Positions 28,346-37,523 are shown, counted from the stretch's first letter. The stretch is DNA of 64,000 nucleotides from Tepidaquicella sp964564635 (GCA_964564635.1 CAZMAR010000006.1:1-64000); one strand, 5' to 3'. Notes: generated by a model from the letters alone, not told the origin. A program made the numbers and translations.

Positions 28346-28618
28346 TTATTTAATAATATTTTTTTCCTTGAGTTTCTTTTCAACAATTTTTTCTAATTCA
28401 TCATAATCAACCTTGCAATGTAAAGGTTTAAATAAATCAATAGCTTCTCTAAGAGTATTAATATTATTCTCAAAAAACAGGTTAAGATAATAAACAAGTC
28501 TAATCCTTTCATTACGAACAGGTAATACATCAATTAATTCATCAGCCATTAAATATAACTTTTTTAATAATGCTTCCTCACTAAGATAATTGATTTCGGA
28601 TGGTGGTTTTGTTGTCAT
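28346..28618 (-). CDS. Unrecognised 90-aa protein encoded between atpA and atpG
   Basis: A 90-residue soluble, charged, mostly helical protein with no membrane segment, signal peptide or cysteine pair (one Cys only). It fills the atpA-atpG gap with 7 bp before it and 3 bp after it. A GGAA sequence lies a few bases before the ATG. The spacing makes it almost certain to be translated with the F1 subunits. I do not recognise a family; it is not epsilon, zeta (IF1-like) or delta by sequence pattern. Two acidic/basic helical segments near the ends (LLKKLYLMADELIDVL and DYDELEKIVEKKLKEK) could bind a partner. A role in ATP synthase assembly or regulation is only inferred from position. Confidence 0.75.
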   Translation of the reverse strand: MTTKPPSEINYLSEEALLKKLYLMADELIDVLPVRNERIRLVYYLNLFFENNINTLREAIDLFKPLHCKVDYDELEKIVEKKLKEKNIIK

Positions 28619-28625
28619 AATTTCC

Positions 28626-30149
28626 TTATTTATTGATTGTTGATTTAAATTTTTCTGTGAAATCTTTTAAGAACTTATCCAATCTTGATATTAAATCATC
28701 ATCTAAATCTTTCTTATCAGCAATATCTTTTAATATATCGTTATGTAAATTTTCTGCTTCAGAAAGCAATTCAGTCTCATATTGTCTTATACTCTCCACA
28801 GGTAATGTGTCAAGATATCCTTGTGTTGCAGCATAAATCACAAGAACCTGTTTTTCAACTTCCATTGGAGCGTATTGTTTTTGTTTAAGAATTTCTACAA
28901 GTCGTTCTCCACGTCTTAACTGTTGCAATGTAGCTTTATCTAAATCTGAACCGAATTTTGCAAATGCTTCCAATTCTCTATATTGAGCTAAATCAAGTCG
29001 TAAAGAACTTGCAATTTTTTTCATAGCTTTAATTTGCGCATTTCCTCCAACTCTTGATACAGATATTCCAACATTAATTGCAGGTCTCACTCCTGCATTA
29101 AACAAATTAGATTCCAGATAAATTTGTCCATCAGTTATTGATATAACATTAGTAGGAATGTAAGCAGAAACATCACCTTCCTTAGTTTCTATAACAGGAA
29201 GAGCTGTTAGAGAACCTCCTCCAAGTTCATCTGAGAGCTTTGATGCTCTTTCTAGAAGTCTTGAATGCAAATAGAATACATCCCCGGGATATGCTTCCCT
29301 ACCAGGAGGTCTTCTTAATAATAAAGAAATTTCTCTATATGCAGCAGCGTGTTTAGTAAGGTCATCATAAATAACAAGAGCATGTTTACCATTATCCCTG
29401 TAATATTCACCCATAGTTGCACCGGAATAAGGAGCAATAAAAAGTAATGGTGCAGGATCAGAAGCAGTTGCAGATATTACCGTAGTATATTCCATTGCAT
29501 TGGCATCCATTAGATTTTTTACTACCTGAGCAACAGTTGATCCTTTCTGTCCAATAGCGACATAAATGCAATAAACATCTTTACCTTTCTGATTAATAAT
29601 TGTATCAGTTGCAATGGCAGTTTTTCCCGTTTGTCTATCGCCGATAATCAATTCTCTCTGCCCTCTTCCGATAGGAATCATAGAATCAATTGCTTTAAGC
29701 CCAGTTTGTAATGGCTCTTTAACTGGTTGTCTTTGAATAACCCCAAGAGCTTTTCTTTCAATAGGCAAAAATTTATCTGTTTTGATATCTCCTTTACCAT
29801 CAAGCGGTTCACCAAGAGGATTAACAACTCTACCCAATAAACTTTCACCTACAGGGACAGAAGCAATTCTTCCAGTCCTCCTTACCTGGTCACCTTCTTT
29901 AACAAGATATGATTCTCCAAATAAAATACAACCGACATTATCTTCCTCAAGATTCATTGCAATTCCGAAGACTCCATGAGGAAACTCAATTAACTCGCTT
30001 GCTTTACATTTTTCAAGGCCATAAATTCTTGCGACATCATCACCAACAGTTAAAACCGTTCCAACTTCATATAAGTCAATTTTTTTCTCAAAACCTGTTA
30101 ATTGTTTCAAGAGAACTGCTGTTATTTCACCAGATTTTAATTCAGGCAT
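28626..30149 (-). CDS. atpA: ATP synthase alpha subunit
   Basis: A 507-residue non-catalytic nucleotide-binding subunit of F1. The Walker A is GDRQTGKT (170-177). VARIYGLEKC near the N-terminus and the segment SISVSRVGGNAQIKAMKK further on are family signatures, and the length is standard. It forms the alpha3-beta3 hexamer with AtpD, which is not encoded here. It lies between atpH (16 bp upstream) and the unrecognised 90-aa ORF (7 bp downstream). Confidence 0.97.
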   Translation of the reverse strand: MPELKSGEITAVLLKQLTGFEKKIDLYEVGTVLTVGDDVARIYGLEKCKASELIEFPHGVFGIAMNLEEDNVGCILFGESYLVKEGDQVRRTGRIASVPVGESLLGRVVNPLGEPLDGKGDIKTDKFLPIERKALGVIQRQPVKEPLQTGLKAIDSMIPIGRGQRELIIGDRQTGKTAIATDTIINQKGKDVYCIYVAIGQKGSTVAQVVKNLMDANAMEYTTVISATASDPAPLLFIAPYSGATMGEYYRDNGKHALVIYDDLTKHAAAYREISLLLRRPPGREAYPGDVFYLHSRLLERASKLSDELGGGSLTALPVIETKEGDVSAYIPTNVISITDGQIYLESNLFNAGVRPAINVGISVSRVGGNAQIKAMKKIASSLRLDLAQYRELEAFAKFGSDLDKATLQQLRRGERLVEILKQKQYAPMEVEKQVLVIYAATQGYLDTLPVESIRQYETELLSEAENLHNDILKDIADKKDLDDDLISRLDKFLKDFTEKFKSTINK

Positions 30150-30165
30150 TTTCTACTCCTATTAC

Positions 30166-30714
30166 TTAAGAAATTAATGTATATTCATTTAATTTTAATT
30201 CTAATAATTCAAGTTGCCTTTTTACGCTCCCATCAAGTACATAATCGCCAAGAAAAATCTTAATGCCACCAATCAAATTGGAATCTAAAAAGAATTCAGG
30301 AATTATTTTCTTTTTTGCAAATTTTTCTAATTCTTTAATCAAGAATTTTTTTTCTTTGGCGCTTAACTCAACTGCAGAAAAAATTTTAACTCTCAAGACA
30401 TTGTCTTTTATATCTTTTAAATGAAAAAATTCCTCAATAATACCTTCTAAAGCATACTCACGATTATTCTGAATTAAAATAGTCAGGAAATCAAATAAAA
30501 CCTTATTTAATTTCTTCTGAAATAATTCTTTAATAATCGCTATTTTTTTTCCTTTAGAAATAATGGGGCTCCTGAGAAAAAGATTCAACTCCTTGTTTTC
30601 AATAATCAACTTTGAAAGCTGCTCAAGATCTGAAGATATTTTTAGGAAATCTTTTAGATTCTCAACAGCTCTAAATAGCGAAGTAGCATATCTTCTGGCA
30701 ACTTTATCAACCAT
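30166..30714 (-). CDS. atpH: ATP synthase delta subunit
   Basis: A 182-residue peripheral-stalk protein that joins F1 to the b subunit. The N-terminus VARRYATSLFRAVEN and the C-terminal GGIKIFLGDYVLDGSVKRQL segment are the two recognisable blocks of the AtpH/OSCP family. It sits in the expected position between atpF (8 bp upstream) and atpA. Sequence between the two blocks is divergent, as is normal for this subunit. Confidence 0.92.
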   Translation of the reverse strand: MVDKVARRYATSLFRAVENLKDFLKISSDLEQLSKLIIENKELNLFLRSPIISKGKKIAIIKELFQKKLNKVLFDFLTILIQNNREYALEGIIEEFFHLKDIKDNVLRVKIFSAVELSAKEKKFLIKELEKFAKKKIIPEFFLDSNLIGGIKIFLGDYVLDGSVKRQLELLELKLNEYTLIS

Positions 30715-30722
30715 AGAAACAA

Positions 30723-31277
30723 TTAGTTTTTCGGTAGTTTGTTAATAAATTCTTCAATTAATTTAGAATGTCTTTTCTCATTCAGATTATTTTCAATAAT
30801 CTTTTCTGCTGCTTTTAGGGAAATACTAATTATATCCTGTTTTAATTTTTCAATCATCGATTCTCTTTGAAGTTCAATTTCCTCTTTTGCATTCTTAATT
30901 ATTTTTTGCGATTCCTGATTAGCTTTGCTAAGTATATCCTGTCTAATCTTTTCAGAAGCTTCTTTACTTTCCATAATAATTTTCTTCGCCTGTAAATTAG
31001 CTTCTTCAATTATTTTTTTACTCTGTTCCTCTAAGCGTTCCATTTCAATCCTTTGTTTTTCAACATTTTCAAGGGACTTCCTGATAGTTTCCTCTCTATT
31101 TTGCAAAGCATTTATTAAAGGTTTCCAGGCAATCTTTTTTAGAAGTAATAAAAGCAGTATAAAAATAATAATTGTCCATATAATCAAACCTGGATTAACT
31201 GATAAAAGCGATGAATTTTCATGTCCACCATCAGGACTAAAAAGAATAATCAAAAGATTGATTACTGAAGTAGCCAT
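30723..31277 (-). CDS. atpF: ATP synthase b subunit
   Basis: A 184-residue membrane-anchored stator. A short N-terminal extension precedes a single membrane helix at about 29-47. A long Glu/Lys-rich helix follows (IRKSLENVEKQRIEMERLEE onward), typical of the dimeric b stalk. It is some 25 residues longer than E. coli AtpF. Only one b-type gene is present, so it probably forms a homodimer. It lies 20 bp after atpE and 8 bp before atpH. Confidence 0.93.
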   Translation of the reverse strand: MATSVINLLIILFSPDGGHENSSLLSVNPGLIIWTIIIFILLLLLLKKIAWKPLINALQNREETIRKSLENVEKQRIEMERLEEQSKKIIEEANLQAKKIIMESKEASEKIRQDILSKANQESQKIIKNAKEEIELQRESMIEKLKQDIISISLKAAEKIIENNLNEKRHSKLIEEFINKLPKN

Positions 31278-31297
31278 AAATAATATTTAAAATTTTC

Positions 31298-31519
31298 TTA
31301 ACTTTTAACAGCTAATAAAATACAAACAACAAGACCAAAAAGTGCAACACCTTCTATAAGTGCGGCTGCAATAATCATGGTAGTTCTTATGTCACCCAAA
31401 GCCTCTGGATTTCTACCACTTGCCTCCATAGCTGCGGCGGCAATTTTTCCAATTCCGTAGCCGGCACCAATAACCACCAAGCCGGCTCCGATTCCTGCTG
31501 CAAAATAAGCTAATTCCAT
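31298..31519 (-). CDS. atpE: ATP synthase c subunit (proton-type ring)
   Basis: A 73-residue hairpin of two membrane helices joined by the polar loop GRNPEA. The ion-binding carboxylate is Glu56 in ALIEGVALFG on helix 2. The residues that make Na+ sites in Ilyobacter-type rings (Gln on helix 1 and the Ser/Thr after the Glu) are replaced by Ile and Gly, so a proton ring is expected. Spacing to atpB is 37 bp, the widest within the operon, consistent with a separate strong translation start for this high-copy subunit. Confidence 0.95.
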   Translation of the reverse strand: MELAYFAAGIGAGLVVIGAGYGIGKIAAAAMEASGRNPEALGDIRTTMIIAAALIEGVALFGLVVCILLAVKS

Positions 31520-31556
31520 AAATATTTTTTCTCCTTTTAGTTTATAAATTATTTTT

Positions 31557-32456
31557 TTAATGTTCAGGATGAATTGCTATACTGATAAAAATACATGATA
31601 GCATAGTAAAAATATACGCTTGCAGAATAGCCACAAGAATCTCAAGTAAATAAATAAACAAAGAAAAAGGTATAGCGATCAAGATACCTGCATAGCTCAA
31701 AATAAAAATTAACCCAATAAGAGATAATACTATTATAGAACCAGCAGTAATGTTCGCAAACAACCTCATTAAGAGAGCAAAAGGTTTAGTAAATAAACCG
31801 ATAAATTCTACAATAACCATAATTGGCAAAATAAAAATAGGGATGCCTTTCGGGACCAAACTCCTAAAGTAACCGATAAAACCATTTTTCCTAATTCCAG
31901 AAATCTGAACCGTAAAAAAAGTAATCATTGCCAACCCGGAGGTAACATTGATATTTTTTGTCGGTTGAGCCATAAAAGGAATTAAACCGAATAAATTTGA
32001 GAACAATATAAAGAAAAACAGCGTCAGGAAAAAAGGCAGCATTTTAATTCCTTCATCACCCATAATGGGTCTAACAACTTCATCTCTTATAAATACAATA
32101 ATAGTTTCCACAAAATTTCCTATACCACGAGGGACTTTATTATGAGTATTAATATAAGCAGCTCTTTTGAGTACGACAATAAGAATTATAGAAACCAAAA
32201 CCATCATAAATAAACTCTTGGTGGGTGAGAAATCAATTTTAATATTACCAATCTGGACAGGATGAAATTTGGGCATATATAACTTTCCTAAAAAGTAAAA
32301 GTCGACATAATCATGATCGACAACTTTCTCTACGATATCTAATTTTTGATTGTCTTCATCGCTAATATTTTCAGAGCAAAATAAAGGTTTGAACCCGGAG
32401 CTAAATAACCAAATTATTGAAATAAAAAATAATATGTATTTAAACTTTACTTTCAA
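31557..32456 (-). CDS. atpB: ATP synthase a subunit with N-terminal signal sequence
   Basis: A 299-residue inner-membrane subunit forming the proton half-channels. The N-terminus is a cleavable-looking signal peptide (about 1-27) followed by a hydrophilic segment of about 50 residues, an extension found in Bacteroidota/Chlorobi a subunits. The essential arginine is Arg231 in FALLMRLFANITAGS. The C-terminal helix LLEILVAILQAYIFTML is canonical. Its start codon lies inside the end of the upstream AtpI-like gene (17-bp overlap), which suggests coupled translation. Confidence 0.95.
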   Translation of the reverse strand: MKVKFKYILFFISIIWLFSSGFKPLFCSENISDEDNQKLDIVEKVVDHDYVDFYFLGKLYMPKFHPVQIGNIKIDFSPTKSLFMMVLVSIILIVVLKRAAYINTHNKVPRGIGNFVETIIVFIRDEVVRPIMGDEGIKMLPFFLTLFFFILFSNLFGLIPFMAQPTKNINVTSGLAMITFFTVQISGIRKNGFIGYFRSLVPKGIPIFILPIMVIVEFIGLFTKPFALLMRLFANITAGSIIVLSLIGLIFILSYAGILIAIPFSLFIYLLEILVAILQAYIFTMLSCIFISIAIHPEH

Positions 32457-32847
32457 CCTGGAAATTTCTTTTTATAAACTTAGATAAAAAACTTAATTCA
32501 AAAACTAAACCAAAAAGATAAAAGCCAAAGAAAGAGAATATAAATGAACTAACTGGTAATTTAAAAATGGTAATACCAACAAATACAAATATTAAGAGTA
32601 ATATAACTCTAATAATCATAGAACCGAAGAACTCGAAAAGGAACTTCTTATTATTTTTTCTTAATGTCTTTTTAATTATAAAAACTCCAAAAATTAAATT
32701 TATAAGAACAATAATAAAATTAACAGCAGAAGCAATATAATCGTTTACATTATTAATAACATTTAATAAAATTAAAATAATAAATGTAAGAAGAACTCCT
32801 AAAAAGCAAATAACAGAAACAACAATATTATATGATTTGTTACTCAA
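32440..32847 (-). CDS. Small four-helix membrane protein in the AtpI position
   Basis: A 135-residue protein with four predicted membrane helices (about 8-28, 38-58, 73-93, 100-122) and a basic C-terminus. Its place, between the AtpZ-like gene and atpB, and its topology match the AtpI / ATP synthase I group, which assists c-ring assembly or ion supply. Sequence identity to that group is too weak for me to be sure. It overlaps atpZ by 4 bp and atpB by 17 bp. Confidence 0.7.
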   Translation of the reverse strand: MSNKSYNIVVSVICFLGVLLTFIILILLNVINNVNDYIASAVNFIIVLINLIFGVFIIKKTLRKNNKKFLFEFFGSMIIRVILLLIFVFVGITIFKLPVSSFIFSFFGFYLFGLVFELSFLSKFIKRNFQVESKV

Positions 32848-33119
32848 TTCAAATTCTGTTTATCAATTTTATTCTTCTTATTTTCAGATATCCTTTTAAT
32901 AGTAAGATAAAAGTTATAAAACCCACCTAAAAACCCCAATAGAGTAAGAACTAATGTGAAAATAAATTTTGTGTTAAATTCCTTATCTAACCACAAACCT
33001 AAAAAGAGAAACAACAAAATTATAACAACAAGCTCAATTCCTATACCTGAATATTTAACCCAATCAGAACTGTGTTTTAAAAGAGGGTTCTTAAATAAAT
33101 TTTGATTATTATTTTTCAT
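32844..33119 (-). CDS. AtpZ/AtpI-like F0F1 ATPase gene-1 protein
   Basis: A 91-residue protein with two membrane helices. It carries the family pattern YSGIGIELVVIILLFLFLG, then LWLDKEF and GFLGGFYNFYL, as in the 'putative F0F1-ATPase subunit' family encoded first in many atp operons. It probably helps assemble the membrane sector. It is the first gene of the operon; the promoter should lie in the 187-bp AT-rich gap between 33120 and 33306. Its stop overlaps the next gene by 4 bp. Confidence 0.82.
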   Translation of the reverse strand: MKNNNQNLFKNPLLKHSSDWVKYSGIGIELVVIILLFLFLGLWLDKEFNTKFIFTLVLTLLGFLGGFYNFYLTIKRISENKKNKIDKQNLN

Positions 33120-33306
33120 TATTAAAGAAGCAAATTAATCAATCAAAAATTTTTATTCAATTTAATAAGTAGTCTAAAAAATTGTATGAAATTTTGGGAT
33201 TTTTTATAAAATAAATTTATTCAAAGAAATTTTTTTATAGGAAAGAAATTATTTTATGATTGAGCCCTATACCATTTATAAATTATAAAAACAAATTTAT
33301 AAACTA

Positions 33307-34623
33307 TTAAACTCTTTTGATGTCAGCCCCTAAAGTTTGAAATTTCAAATCAATATCTTCATATCCCCTATCGATATAAATAGCTCCGTTAATAATAGAC
33401 TCCCCTTCTGCTATAACTCCTGCAATGAGATATGAGAATCCAGCTCGTAAATCAGGAATATTAATTTCTGCACCCTTTAATTTGACGGGACCTTTAACAA
33501 CAGCACTATGATAGTATTGTGAGGAAGCAAACCTGCAAGGTAACCCACCTAAACAAGTATTATACAACTCTATTTCTGCACCCATTTTTTTCAATTCTTC
33601 AACATATCCAAATCTCTTTTCATAAACAGTTTCATGCACTATTGTGATACCGTTTGCCTGGGTCATCATTATAACAAATGGCTGTTGCCAATCGGTCATA
33701 AATCCCGGATGTACACTTGTTTCAATTGCAATAGGTTTTAATTTACATTTATAAAAAAATCTTATTCCGTTATCAACTACCTGATATTCAGCACCTACTC
33801 TTCTTATTGTATTTAGAAAAGTAATCAAGTCATCTTGTATAGCATCTTCTATCACAATATCCCCTTTCGATGCAATGGCAGCACAGGCGAAAGAAGCAAC
33901 TTCGTTTCTATCAGGAATAACTCTATGAGAAGCACCATAGAGTTTTTTAACACCCTCAATAATAATCCTACGATCAGTACTAACTTCAATAATTGCCCCC
34001 ATCTTTTGCAAAAATTTAATTAAATCTATAATCTCTGGTTCAACTGCTGCATTGGATATAACCGTTCTACCTTTTGCAAATATACTTGCAATAAGAATAT
34101 TTTCCGTTGCTCCAACACTTGGGAAATCAAGTTTTATTTCAGCACCCTTCAAACCATCTGCCTGAAATATATAATGTGTATCGTTCATTTGCACATCACA
34201 ACCAAGTTTTTTCAATCCATCTATATGTAAATTGACAGGGCGGGAACCAATTCTACATCCCCCTGGTATAGGAATTTCCGCTTTACCGAAACGATGAACC
34301 AAAGGACCAGCAAGTAAAATCGCAATTCTCGTAGAATTTCCAAGTTCCTGGTCTATAGTTGCATTATTTATTTCTTTAGTTTGAATTTCAAGTGAATCAC
34401 CTTTAATTTCTATCTTGCTACCAATTAGAGAACAAATTTTAGTTGTAACCTGTAAGTCTTTTATTTTATTAGGTGAATTGTAAAATACACATTTATCTTT
34501 TGTTAATAAAGATGCTACAATAAGTTTTGTTGCAGAGTTTTTTGCTCCAGCAACTTTTATTCTACCCTTCAGGGGGTTACCGCCTTTTATTATAAACTTC
34601 GAATTGGAATTAATAGAGTTCAT
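33307..34623 (-). CDS. murA: UDP-N-acetylglucosamine 1-carboxyvinyltransferase
   Basis: A 438-residue enzyme that transfers enolpyruvate from PEP to UDP-GlcNAc, the first committed step of peptidoglycan synthesis. GAKNSATK near residue 26 is the UDP-sugar and PEP site. The active-site loop GGCRIGSRP retains Cys123, equivalent to E. coli Cys115, so the fosfomycin target residue is present. Length is slightly above the usual 420 because of a short N-terminal extension. It is the last gene of the 45054-33307 run, 6 bp after accA. Confidence 0.96.
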   Translation of the reverse strand: MNSINSNSKFIIKGGNPLKGRIKVAGAKNSATKLIVASLLTKDKCVFYNSPNKIKDLQVTTKICSLIGSKIEIKGDSLEIQTKEINNATIDQELGNSTRIAILLAGPLVHRFGKAEIPIPGGCRIGSRPVNLHIDGLKKLGCDVQMNDTHYIFQADGLKGAEIKLDFPSVGATENILIASIFAKGRTVISNAAVEPEIIDLIKFLQKMGAIIEVSTDRRIIIEGVKKLYGASHRVIPDRNEVASFACAAIASKGDIVIEDAIQDDLITFLNTIRRVGAEYQVVDNGIRFFYKCKLKPIAIETSVHPGFMTDWQQPFVIMMTQANGITIVHETVYEKRFGYVEELKKMGAEIELYNTCLGGLPCRFASSQYYHSAVVKGPVKLKGAEINIPDLRAGFSYLIAGVIAEGESIINGAIYIDRGYEDIDLKFQTLGADIKRV

Positions 34624-34629
34624 AATAAA

Positions 34630-35571
34630 TTATTCCTTAAATGCACCCATCGCACCAAATTTCTTGATTCTTAAATCAAGTAATTTATCTCTATCTAATT
34701 TACAAACTCTATCAAGTTCTTCAATTAAAACTGATTTTAAAATACTTGCTGCCTCTTCATGATTACGGTGCGCTCCACCAAGAGGTTCATCAATAATTCT
34801 ATCAATAATACCTAATTTCAACAAATCTGGAGCCGTTAATTTCAGAGCTTCAGCCGCTTGTTCTTTATAATCCCAGCTACGCCATAGAATAGAGGAGCAC
34901 GATTCAGGAGAAATTACCGAATACCAACAATATCGCATCATAAGTATCCTATCTCCAATCCCAATTCCTAACGCACCACCGGAAGCACCTTCACCAATAA
35001 TCGCAACAATAATTGGAGTTTTCAATCTTGACATTTCAAACAAATTTCGTGCTATTGCTTCTGCCTGACCTCTTTGTTCTGCTTCAATACCGGGAAATGC
35101 ACCTGGTGTATCGAGAAGTGTAATAACGGGTTTACCGAATTTCTCAGCCACTTTCATCAAACGCAATGCTTTCCTATAACCCTCCGGATTCATCATCCCA
35201 AAGTTCCTATATAGATTAGACTTTGTATCTCTCCCTTTTTGTTGCCCAATAATCATAACAGTTCTATTGCCAAGAGTTGCGAAGCCACCCACAACAGCCT
35301 TATCATCCGCAAAACATCTATCCCCATGAAGTTCTATGAAATTTTCAGTAATTCTATTAATATAATCCAGGCTCAATGGTCGTTGAGGATGCCTTGCAAG
35401 TTGAACAATCTGCCATGGGGTAAGATTTTCAAAAATATTTTTCCTCAATTCATTAACTTTACTTTCAAGTTTACTAATTTCTTCTGAAATGTCAAGGTTA
35501 TCTGACATTTTTTTCATTTCCTCAATTTTTTGCTCAAGCTCAATTAAAGGTTTTTCAAATTCTAATGGCAT
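34630..35571 (-). CDS. accA: Acetyl-CoA carboxylase carboxyltransferase alpha subunit
   Basis: A 313-residue crotonase-fold subunit that, with AccD, transfers CO2 from biotin to acetyl-CoA to give malonyl-CoA for fatty acid synthesis. An N-terminal helix (ELEQKIEEMKKM) is followed by LARHPQRP, GGFATLGNRTVMIIGQQKGR and the core GEGASGGALGIGIGDRIL, all typical of AccA. accD is not in the window. It lies 2 bp after the GT2 fusion gene and 6 bp before murA, so two housekeeping genes share a run with glycan genes. Confidence 0.96.
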   Translation of the reverse strand: MPLEFEKPLIELEQKIEEMKKMSDNLDISEEISKLESKVNELRKNIFENLTPWQIVQLARHPQRPLSLDYINRITENFIELHGDRCFADDKAVVGGFATLGNRTVMIIGQQKGRDTKSNLYRNFGMMNPEGYRKALRLMKVAEKFGKPVITLLDTPGAFPGIEAEQRGQAEAIARNLFEMSRLKTPIIVAIIGEGASGGALGIGIGDRILMMRYCWYSVISPESCSSILWRSWDYKEQAAEALKLTAPDLLKLGIIDRIIDEPLGGAHRNHEEAASILKSVLIEELDRVCKLDRDKLLDLRIKKFGAMGAFKE

Positions 35572-35573
35572 AG

Positions 35574-37523
35574 TTATTTATTTTTATTTCTAATAAAAGA
35601 GAATATTGTTTTTAAAATAATTTCTAAATCTAAGAGCAAACTTTGATTTCTTGCATAGTAAATAACATATTTTTCAACATCTTCCTGCGTAAGATTCTCA
35701 TCAGCTTTTAGCTGAATAATTCCAGTAAGTCCTTTTTTCCCTAAATATTGGTTATCAACTTTTTCATACCAGACAGGCATACCAACAAAACTGTACTTCC
35801 CAATAAAAACATACGGTAGTAGTAAAATCTTGGAGCCATATTTTGTTGGTTTCTTATTAATAATTTTATAAAATAGATAAACAAAAGGATATACAAAAAT
35901 TAATAGTATAAATGATAAAATAATATCAAATAATCTCTTTAAAAATATATTTAATTTATTATTAATATTATATTCAATTTCTATTAAATTTAAATCATCA
36001 ATTTTAGGACCAATTTTAGAAATAATTAAATCCATATCGGTGGGAACGAATTTAAACTGCACATTTTTACCTCTAAATCTATTCATCAATCTTAAAATAT
36101 CCCTATTAGAAAATGTATACCCTGAGAAAACAACTATATGTATATCATACAAGTCAATAATTTCCTCTAAATCAGAAATGGTTTTATTCTCGCTTAATTT
36201 ACTAAAATATAAAATTTCATAATGTCCTGTCAATTTTTCCTCCATATTCTGGCTTAATTCTTTATCACCAACAACGAGAAGTTTAATTTTTCTTAATAAT
36301 ATATTTTTCTTTCTTATGAAATTATTTATTAATACTATTGCTCTCCAGGATAATAATGTAACCAGAGAAATTAAAGTAGAAATAAGGATAACAATTCTAG
36401 AAAAAGCATATTCTTTGAAAAAGTAAGTAATAGAAGAATTTATAAAGAACCCTGCTACTAAAGCACTAAAAGTATTTTTTAATGAATGCTTATACTTTTT
36501 TGAATAAACCCCAAAAAGTGATAATAGAAGAATCCAGATAATAACATAAACTGTAATTATAAAAAGATATTGATCTTTTGGAAAAATTGAAAACCTTGTA
36601 TAAACAGCAAAGATTAAAGAAGAGAAAATTAAAATTACATCCAGAAGAATAATTCCAATATATTTAATAATTCTCTTGGTATAAGAGATAAGTGACCTTA
36701 AAAAAATTCCAAATCTCAGCAATAAATATGTTAAAATATTCAGACCTTTTAAATTTTTCTTCACGAATATAGCCATTGCTCCATAAAAATTATTCACATA
36801 AGACAACTTGGTTTTTCTTGTACTTTCCCCTTTTAAATGATGGGTCGTGACTTCCGGGTAGTAGAATATTTTCCTTCCTGTTTTTTTAATCCTGTAACAT
36901 AAGTCAATATCTTCACCATACATAAAATAATCTTCATCGAAAAATCCAACTTCATCAATAACCTCTTTTGGAATAAACATAAAAGCCCCGCAAACAGAAT
37001 CAACTTCATAGGTTTGATTTTCATCTAAATAAGTTAAATTATATTTTCCAAATATTTTACTCTTTGGAAAAAGTTTAGATAGACCAAGAATTCTTGGAAT
37101 TGCAACGCTTAAAGTAGGAAAACTTCTACGGCAGGCAGGGTCAAGTTCACCGTTAGACCTGATTAACTTGGAAGTTACAACACCTGTATCAGGATTATTC
37201 TTAATAAAATCAATTAATTTTTGAAATGTTCCTTCCTCAAGTACTGTGTCAGGATTTAAAATTAAAACATATTTGCCACTAACTTGCTTCAGAGCAATAT
37301 TATTAGCTTTAGAGAAACCAAGATTCTCCTTATTGGCGATAAGTTTTACTTCAGGGTATTTTTCTTTAATAAGTTTTTGACTTCCATCAATTGAGTTATT
37401 ATCAACTACAAATATTTCTAATTTTAAATTGGTATTGTTGGATTTATAAATCGATGCAAGGCAGTTATCAAGTGCATCTTTAACATTATAATTTACTATT
37501 ATAATTGAAATATCAAACATCAC
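35574..37523 (-). CDS. GT2 glycosyltransferase fused to a degenerate polyprenyl-phosphate sugar transferase module
   Basis: A 649-residue two-part protein. Residues 1 to about 255 are a complete rhamnosyltransferase-like GT2: NYNVKDALDNCL, VVDNNSIDG, LNPDTVLEEG and MYGEDIDLCYRIK. Residues about 285-400 hold four or five membrane helices, 412-510 a Rossmann-like segment (KIKLLVVGD), and 525-649 resemble the C-terminal half of WcaJ/WbaP enzymes (FLKRLFDIILSFIL, SFVGMP, GLTGIIQL, LDLEIILKTI). The stretch that holds the KFRSM and DELPQ motifs in the neighbour at 38244-39623 is missing, so the sugar-1-phosphate transferase activity is probably lost. It overlaps the Dpm1-like gene by 4 bp. Confidence 0.85.
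   Translation of the reverse strand: MMFDISIIIVNYNVKDALDNCLASIYKSNNTNLKLEIFVVDNNSIDGSQKLIKEKYPEVKLIANKENLGFSKANNIALKQVSGKYVLILNPDTVLEEGTFQKLIDFIKNNPDTGVVTSKLIRSNGELDPACRRSFPTLSVAIPRILGLSKLFPKSKIFGKYNLTYLDENQTYEVDSVCGAFMFIPKEVIDEVGFFDEDYFMYGEDIDLCYRIKKTGRKIFYYPEVTTHHLKGESTRKTKLSYVNNFYGAMAIFVKKNLKGLNILTYLLLRFGIFLRSLISYTKRIIKYIGIILLDVILIFSSLIFAVYTRFSIFPKDQYLFIITVYVIIWILLLSLFGVYSKKYKHSLKNTFSALVAGFFINSSITYFFKEYAFSRIVILISTLISLVTLLSWRAIVLINNFIRKKNILLRKIKLLVVGDKELSQNMEEKLTGHYEILYFSKLSENKTISDLEEIIDLYDIHIVVFSGYTFSNRDILRLMNRFRGKNVQFKFVPTDMDLIISKIGPKIDDLNLIEIEYNINNKLNIFLKRLFDIILSFILLIFVYPFVYLFYKIINKKPTKYGSKILLLPYVFIGKYSFVGMPVWYEKVDNQYLGKKGLTGIIQLKADENLTQEDVEKYVIYYARNQSLLLDLEIILKTIFSFIRNKNK

Noticed and set aside
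32440..32847. Second a-subunit or Na+-translocating component in the atp operon
   Set aside because: The protein has no essential Arg motif and only four short helices. The c subunit lacks Na+-site residues, so an AtpI-like helper is the better reading.
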